A stretch of 64,000 bases of DNA from Burkholderia savannae (GTDB taxonomy: Bacteria > Pseudomonadota > Gammaproteobacteria > Burkholderiales > Burkholderiaceae), in assembly GCF_001524445.2 (NCBI RefSeq), contig NZ_CP013417.1, positions 1,550,001 to 1,614,000 of the forward strand. Reading direction: 5' to 3'. The notes below the pieces were generated by a model, which saw only the letters and a program-made list of their open reading frames with translations, was not told where the DNA came from and made no database searches. Below are positions 59,709 to 64,000 of this stretch, piece by piece (the first letter of the stretch is position 1; each line of letters opens with the position of its first letter). The position numbers were made by a program, and so were the translations under genes.

Positions 59709-61640
59709 ATGAGCAGGCAGATTAAGAGTGTAAGCATCAAGCGCTTCAAACAACTTGAGGAATTCGACTTGGACCTCAAAGACACGACGGTCCTGATCGG
59801 TGCTAATAACTCTGGCAAAAGTAGTGCACTTCAAGCGCTGCACTTCGCAGTCTCAGTTGCGCAGACAGCCAAACTTGTGGGAGAGGGCGTCAACTGGGCG
59901 ACCGACAAATTCCAAGTCTCCTTTAACCCGACTCAGCTCCTGTACTCCCCCATTGCTGACGTACTCTCGCTTGCACATGGCGGTCAACTTCAAGAAAGAG
60001 CGGAATCTCAGATCGAGATTGGAATTGAGTGCTCTGACGGGACGAATTGCGTGGTCACGGTGCGGCGTGGGCGCAACCGCAATATTGCCATTGTTCTTCA
60101 AGGGAAGAGCCTCGGCGAAACGTTGATGGATCTCGCGAAGCCATTCACCATCTACGCACCAGGGCTCGCGGGTATCGCGAAAGAGGAGCGGTATCAGTCT
60201 CCAGGGGTTGTGCGTCGAATCGTCGCGCGTGGAGATGCCAACCTCGTGCTGCGCAATGTCCTCCTGATGCTCTGGGAGGCGGAGGCGACAGAGGTCCAGT
60301 TGATGGCTGAGAAGCACAGGCAGGGGAGTATCACTGCCGAGGAATACCAGAGCTGGAAAGGCCCGTGGCAACGCTTTCAGGTGGGCATGAAAATGCTCTT
60401 CGACGGGATTGAGTTCGAGATTAAGTTTGACCGAGAACGCGACGAACACATTGAGGTTTTCTTCACTCGCCCCGGAAAGCCGAAACTACCCATTGACGCC
60501 GCCGGCACATCCATCCTTCAATCTAGCCAAATACTCGCCTACATCACACTCTTCCGCCCGAGTGTGCTGATTTTGGACGAACCAGACTCGCATCTGCACG
60601 CCAATAACCAACGAGCTCTATGCAATTTGATCCTCGAGCTTGCGACAGAGCACAAGTTCCGAGCGCTGATCAGCACGCACTCGCGGCATGTGCTTGACGC
60701 GATGCGGGAGCAGGCCACGGTGCTCTGGGTGGACAAGGGCGACAAGGTCAAGTTCGACAGCATTTCGACGGCCTCAAAGCTAATGGAGCTCGGTGCACTG
60801 GACTCAGTGGACTACTTCACGGGCGGCTCTATCAAGTGCCTCTTCGCCACTGAAGACAGTTCACTGGATTCGCTCAAAGCCTTGCGATCACTTTTGAGCG
60901 TAAATGGCTTCAAAATGCCGGAGACGGATATTCGCGCGTACTCCGGTTGCACGAAAATTGACTCCGCAAAGGTGCTCTGTGGGTTCCTCGCAGATAAAGC
61001 ATCGCAGATCCGCTTTGTTCTCCATCGGGACCGCGACTATATGGCTGACGGAGCGGCGCAGAAGTTTGTAGATGACATCAAGGCAATTGGCGCATTTCCT
61101 CTCCTCACCGAGCATTCTGACGCGGAGGGTTACTTCGTCAATGCCGACCACCTCGCTCACTTGAACCTTGGTCTCTCGGTTGCGCGCGCTCAAGAGTTGA
61201 TCGATCAGGCAACCGAGGCAACGAAGGACAAGAGCCTCAAGACGATGACCAACATTAGGGTTGAGATCGCTCAGCGGGAACGCAAGGGGGGCAAGGCGCC
61301 CGACATCTTCGAGGTCACTGATACAGCGCGGAAGGAGTACGAAGCTAACCCTGCAAAGTGGCGGCGTGGTAAAGCGGTGACAAACATGCTTAAGCAACTC
61401 ATTCACGAAGAACTTGGAAAGACCGCTGTGATTATTGAGCCATCGCCGTACCTCGTTATCCCAGAGCTACAAGCCATCAGTCAGGCGATATGGCCCGCGC
61501 CGGCTCCTGCGCCATTAGCGGCTCCAATCGCAGCTAAGCAAGCAACGGCGGACCAGACCGAGACGAAGGAAGCCGTTCCAGTTTCCGTGCATGGTGTTTC
61601 GCCTGACATAGGAACGGCGGCCGTGGATACGCCCAACTAG
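59709..61640 (+). CDS. OLD-like ATPase/Toprim protein, candidate anti-phage factor
   Basis: 643 residues from ATG 59709 with GGGGGAAG upstream. N-terminal ABC/SMC-type ATPase: Walker A IGANNSGKSS, Walker B VLILDEPDSHLH (about residue 285), H-loop ISTHSRHV. After about residue 370 a Toprim-like half: LFATEDSSLDSLKAL with Glu-Asp and VLHRDRDYM with Asp-x-Asp. The C-terminus is a Pro/Ala-rich tail. P2 OLD, at the end of the P2 prophage, is the classical relative that excludes lambda. Confidence 0.8.
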   Translation: MSRQIKSVSIKRFKQLEEFDLDLKDTTVLIGANNSGKSSALQALHFAVSVAQTAKLVGEGVNWATDKFQVSFNPTQLLYSPIADVLSLAHGGQLQERAESQIEIGIECSDGTNCVVTVRRGRNRNIAIVLQGKSLGETLMDLAKPFTIYAPGLAGIAKEERYQSPGVVRRIVARGDANLVLRNVLLMLWEAEATEVQLMAEKHRQGSITAEEYQSWKGPWQRFQVGMKMLFDGIEFEIKFDRERDEHIEVFFTRPGKPKLPIDAAGTSILQSSQILAYITLFRPSVLILDEPDSHLHANNQRALCNLILELATEHKFRALISTHSRHVLDAMREQATVLWVDKGDKVKFDSISTASKLMELGALDSVDYFTGGSIKCLFATEDSSLDSLKALRSLLSVNGFKMPETDIRAYSGCTKIDSAKVLCGFLADKASQIRFVLHRDRDYMADGAAQKFVDDIKAIGAFPLLTEHSDAEGYFVNADHLAHLNLGLSVARAQELIDQATEATKDKSLKTMTNIRVEIAQRERKGGKAPDIFEVTDTARKEYEANPAKWRRGKAVTNMLKQLIHEELGKTAVIIEPSPYLVIPELQAISQAIWPAPAPAPLAAPIAAKQATADQTETKEAVPVSVHGVSPDIGTAAVDTPN

Positions 61641-61951
61641 TCGGCGCCCGCACTCGATCAGCCTCCAGCTGGCTGGACCAAACGGTTGTGAATGAACTCA
61701 TGGCTACGAGCGGCCGCTTAACACCAGATATCCGTCGCCTGGGGCGTGGAGAGTTGGATGGCGGGAACGGGTCGGTAGCGGTCGATCCCTAAAGGGCGAG
61801 CGTAGGTATTGCCGCAGCTTTGTATGCAGTGTCTTGTCGGCTAAGACTCAGGTACTGCTGCATCACGGGGGGGCTGTTCAGTTCGATTCCTTCGGCCGTC
61901 ACGCACGACGTGCGGGAGATGATTTGGGATGGTGGGTACATTTTTTTTGCG
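61641..61951. other. Right end of the prophage, no gene seen
   Basis: About 310 bp between the last cargo gene and the right arm sites. No convincing coding frame. A T-run (61941-61948) is next to the arm repeats. Confidence 0.45.
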
Positions 61952-61969
61952 ACTACGCAATTTCTACGC
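61952..61969. repeat. Integrase arm-type sites, right end
   Basis: actacgc (61952-61958) and ctacgc (61964-61969), the same heptamer core as the cluster at 15945-15984, about 45-60 bp inside the right attachment core. Suggests P and P' arms. Confidence 0.5.
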
Positions 61970-62011
61970 ATAACGTTGTCAGATGACGTTCTAGCGGGTA
62001 TCCGGGAGTCT

Positions 62012-62027
62012 GGCCTCACGCACCATC
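62012..62027. repeat. Right prophage attachment core (attR)
   Basis: ggcctcacgcaccatc, identical to 15819-15834; one mismatch at 62011 and then gagtc shared again (62006-62010). It marks the right junction to host DNA. Confidence 0.92.
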
Positions 62028-62522
62028 CACGCTTTCCGAGCTTCCGTCGAGCCGGTCGAGATCGGTTCCATCGCGCCCGAGTCGCGCGTTTTTCACCGGA
62101 AGCGCTTCCGCGAAATTTCTCCAGCCGCCGCTTGTCGACGGCGGTCGTTGTGATCGAGCGCGAATTCTCTCGTTGGCTTCACGCGTTGCGCGCGGGTTTG
62201 CGCGGGCATTCGCCCACTCGTCTGTTCATCCGTTCCTCCGCTCGTCTTCCGCGAGGCGACCGAGCGCGTCTTCATCTTCAGCATGCAGGGCTCCAGCCGC
62301 GCTTGATGGGCTCACGGTTCGGCGCGTCGAGTCGTGCTGCGCTCGAACACTGCATCCTGGCGAGCGGCCGCCCTCGACTCGGAGATCGGGCGACTTGCCG
62401 GCCGCGTCGACGCGGGCTTCGAACCAGGCGCACAATCTGCAGTCGATTCGTTGCGACGCGCGCGCAGCGGCGTCTTCGGCCGTTATCGCGCGACTTCCTC
62501 AATCCCTTGCCAGAACGACGCC
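62028..62522. other. Host intergenic region right of the prophage
   Basis: About 495 bp of GC-rich DNA. Before integration it would follow the tRNA-Leu 3' end. No convincing gene; a long plus-strand open frame here is Arg-rich and looks like chance. Confidence 0.45.
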
Positions 62523-62984
62523 ATGCCCCCTTCACTTGCGCTGGACCCGGACTTCCTCGAACTCCTCGCCGGCAGCCATCTGCGGCTGACCGGCACGCCG
62601 CTCGTCGCTCCCGAGTTGCCCCGCGCGGACGCCCCGCGCTGGCTCTACGAGGACGCGCCGTTTTGCGTGCTCGCCCACGACACCGCCGCCGACCCGCGCT
62701 ATGTCTACGCGAACAGGACCGTGCAGCGCTGCTTCGAATACAGCTGGGACGAGATGACCGCGTTGCATTCGCGGTACTCGGCCGAGGAGCCGAATCGCGA
62801 CGAGCGCGCGCGGCTGCTCGAAGCGGTGCGAACGCGCGGATTCGCAACCGGCTATCGCGGGCTGCGCATTGCGAAGTCGGGGCGGCGCTTCTGGATCGAA
62901 GACGTCACCGTCTGGAACCTGATCGATCGCGACGGCACCTATCGGGGGCAGGCGGCGACCTATCGCCGGTGGACGGATGCGTGA
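62523..62984 (+). CDS. MEKHLA/PAS-like domain protein
   Basis: 153 residues from ATG 62523. WLYEDAPFCVLAHDTAADPR, YVYANRTVQRCFEYSWDEMT, and GYRGLRIAKSGRRFWIEDVT are the MEKHLA pattern, a PAS-like ligand-binding fold. No effector domain. Such stand-alone proteins are of unknown function. Confidence 0.82.
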   Translation: MPPSLALDPDFLELLAGSHLRLTGTPLVAPELPRADAPRWLYEDAPFCVLAHDTAADPRYVYANRTVQRCFEYSWDEMTALHSRYSAEEPNRDERARLLEAVRTRGFATGYRGLRIAKSGRRFWIEDVTVWNLIDRDGTYRGQAATYRRWTDA

Positions 62985-63263
62985 ACCGTGGCGAGCGGCC
63001 GCCGAGCGTCGCGCGCGGAGCGCGACGGCGAAGCGCCGTGGGCGGCGGCAAGCGGCGGGGCGGCAAGCGGCGGTAGGCAGTAGTAAGCGGATCGCGCACC
63101 GCGAACGCGTCGCCGGGCGATGGCGGCGCGCGCGGTTTCGCGCCGCGCTCGCCGCACTCGACATGTACGCCGGCTCGTCGGCGCGCTGCGCGGACGGCTC
63201 GCGCGAGCGAACCGGCGAGCGAGCGCGCCCTGACGCCGGCCCGCCGCCGCCCAGGGCCCGTGC
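62985..63263. other. Intergenic region with short irregular repeats
   Basis: Contains repeated ggcggcaagcggc-type elements around 63040-63075. No gene seen. Confidence 0.45.
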
Positions 63264-63887
63264 TCAATAAGCCGACCGATAGTTGGCCCCTTGATCGAAC
63301 CGGTTCTGCCAGTGCTTCAGGTACTGCGCGGCGAGCGCCGGATTGTTCCAGACGACGAGCACGTTCTCCGAATTGCGCGCGGCCGCCGCGGCGCTGTAGT
63401 TGAACGAGCCCGTCTCGACATGGCGGCCGTCGACGACGATGTACTTGTCGTGGTGGATCGCATAGCGGTCGATCGTGCGCGTCGGCACCTTCGCGTTGAC
63501 GAGCAGGTTGAGCGCCTGCTTCGACGCCTTCGAGCGATTGCCGTCGTTGTCGACGACGATCGCGACGTCGACGCCGCGGCGATGCGCGTCGAGGAGGGCG
63601 CGCACGACCTTCGGCGACGTGAACGAATAGCCCGCCAGACGGATCGACGCGCGTGCCGCGCCGATCACCTTCAGCACGAGCGTCTCGGCGCCGCCGTCAG
63701 GCGAGAACGCCGCTTCGACGACTTGTCCCGCGGGCGCTTCCCTCGATGGCGACGGCAGCGCGTCGGCGATCAGCTCGAAGAGGCGGGCGATCAGCGAATC
63801 GGAAGCCGTCTTGCTGACGGCGGGCGGCGCGGCGGACAGGAAAACGGCGGCGAGACACGCGGCGGCGAGCCGCTTGGGCAACTGCAT
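63264..63887 (-). CDS. Secreted phospholipase D-family protein
   Basis: 207 residues from ATG 63887 (MQLPKRLAAACLAAVFLSAA), a signal peptide ending near VSKTA. A single HxK motif (HHDKYIVVDGRHVETGSFNY) with the following GSFN is that of Nuc-type PLD endonucleases, which act as dimers. A start 48 bases upstream is possible but spoils the signal peptide. Likely periplasmic nuclease or phosphodiesterase. Confidence 0.85.
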   Translation of the reverse strand: MQLPKRLAAACLAAVFLSAAPPAVSKTASDSLIARLFELIADALPSPSREAPAGQVVEAAFSPDGGAETLVLKVIGAARASIRLAGYSFTSPKVVRALLDAHRRGVDVAIVVDNDGNRSKASKQALNLLVNAKVPTRTIDRYAIHHDKYIVVDGRHVETGSFNYSAAAAARNSENVLVVWNNPALAAQYLKHWQNRFDQGANYRSAY

Positions 63888-64000
63888 GCGATTCTTGGGC
63901 GTTCGAAACTGAAGAGGACGAAAGTGTAACGGCATCGGCGCGATTTTCGCCGATTCTTTTCGCCGCTTTTTCCGTCGCCTCGCCGGGACGTTTCTGTCGA

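Noticed and set aside
61820..63076. Plus-strand frame of 418 codons crossing the prophage/host junction
   Set aside because: Arg-rich, crosses attR and overlaps the MEKHLA-like gene in another frame; no start signal.

Overview
The window is chromosomal DNA of a high-GC betaproteobacterium, most likely a Burkholderia of the pseudomallei/thailandensis group. This rests on the codon bias, the mfd / ispD-ispF / ahpC-ahpD / ompR-envZ neighbourhood, hopanoid-type squalene synthase, and a 7-bp tandem repeat of a kind common in that group. The taxon is an inference from content; no search was run.

Host left flank (1-15832): start of argE (minus), an enoyl-CoA hydratase, a GRCYRCC heptamer repeat that runs into the stop codon of mfd, divergent mfd and ispD-ispF, the peroxide-defence pair ahpC-ahpD with a clear promoter, the EnvZ/OmpR two-component pair, a small secreted protein, a DUF1800/DUF1501 pair, an hpnD-like synthase, and tRNA-Leu(UAG).

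Prophage (about 15819-62027, 46.2 kb): an element integrated in the 3' end of tRNA-Leu. The terminal 16 bp of the tRNA region is repeated at 62012-62027. Order: integrase; leftward operon of overlapping accessory genes including a ParB-like protein; an IS110-family insertion; an immunity region (repressor, Cro-like, CII-like); DnaB helicase and an O-like initiator gene that carries five iterons plus an AT-rich stretch (probable origin); a Q-like antiterminator followed by a late promoter and two terminators; lambda-type packaging and head genes (Nu1, A, W, B, C, D, E, FII, Z); P2-type contractile tail genes (V, W, J, I, fiber, Tfa, FI, FII, E/E', T, U, X, D); lysis genes (holin, SAR lysozyme, Rz with nested Rz1); then a right-hand cargo arm. 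The large terminase gene carries a one-base frameshift in its middle, so the prophage as read here is probably defective in packaging, unless the base is a sequence error.

Cargo: a Dam-type methylase; a complete leftward cassette PAAR - DUF4123 chaperone - co-chaperone-like - Tox-REase-5 nuclease - Imm52 immunity, matching the gene order of the Pseudomonas TseT type VI effector locus; an SRAP/YedK-like gene with a strong LexA box and a divergent uncharacterised pair; a small-membrane-anchored protein; a HEPN-motif protein; a 56-aa zinc-ribbon YjzC-like protein preceded by a 19-bp hairpin; and an OLD-like ATPase with a Toprim-like half. Two AT-richer membrane-protein genes also interrupt the tail operon. 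The right arm looks like a defence/competition cargo zone.

Host right flank (62028-64000): a MEKHLA/PAS-like protein and a secreted phospholipase-D-family nuclease-like protein.
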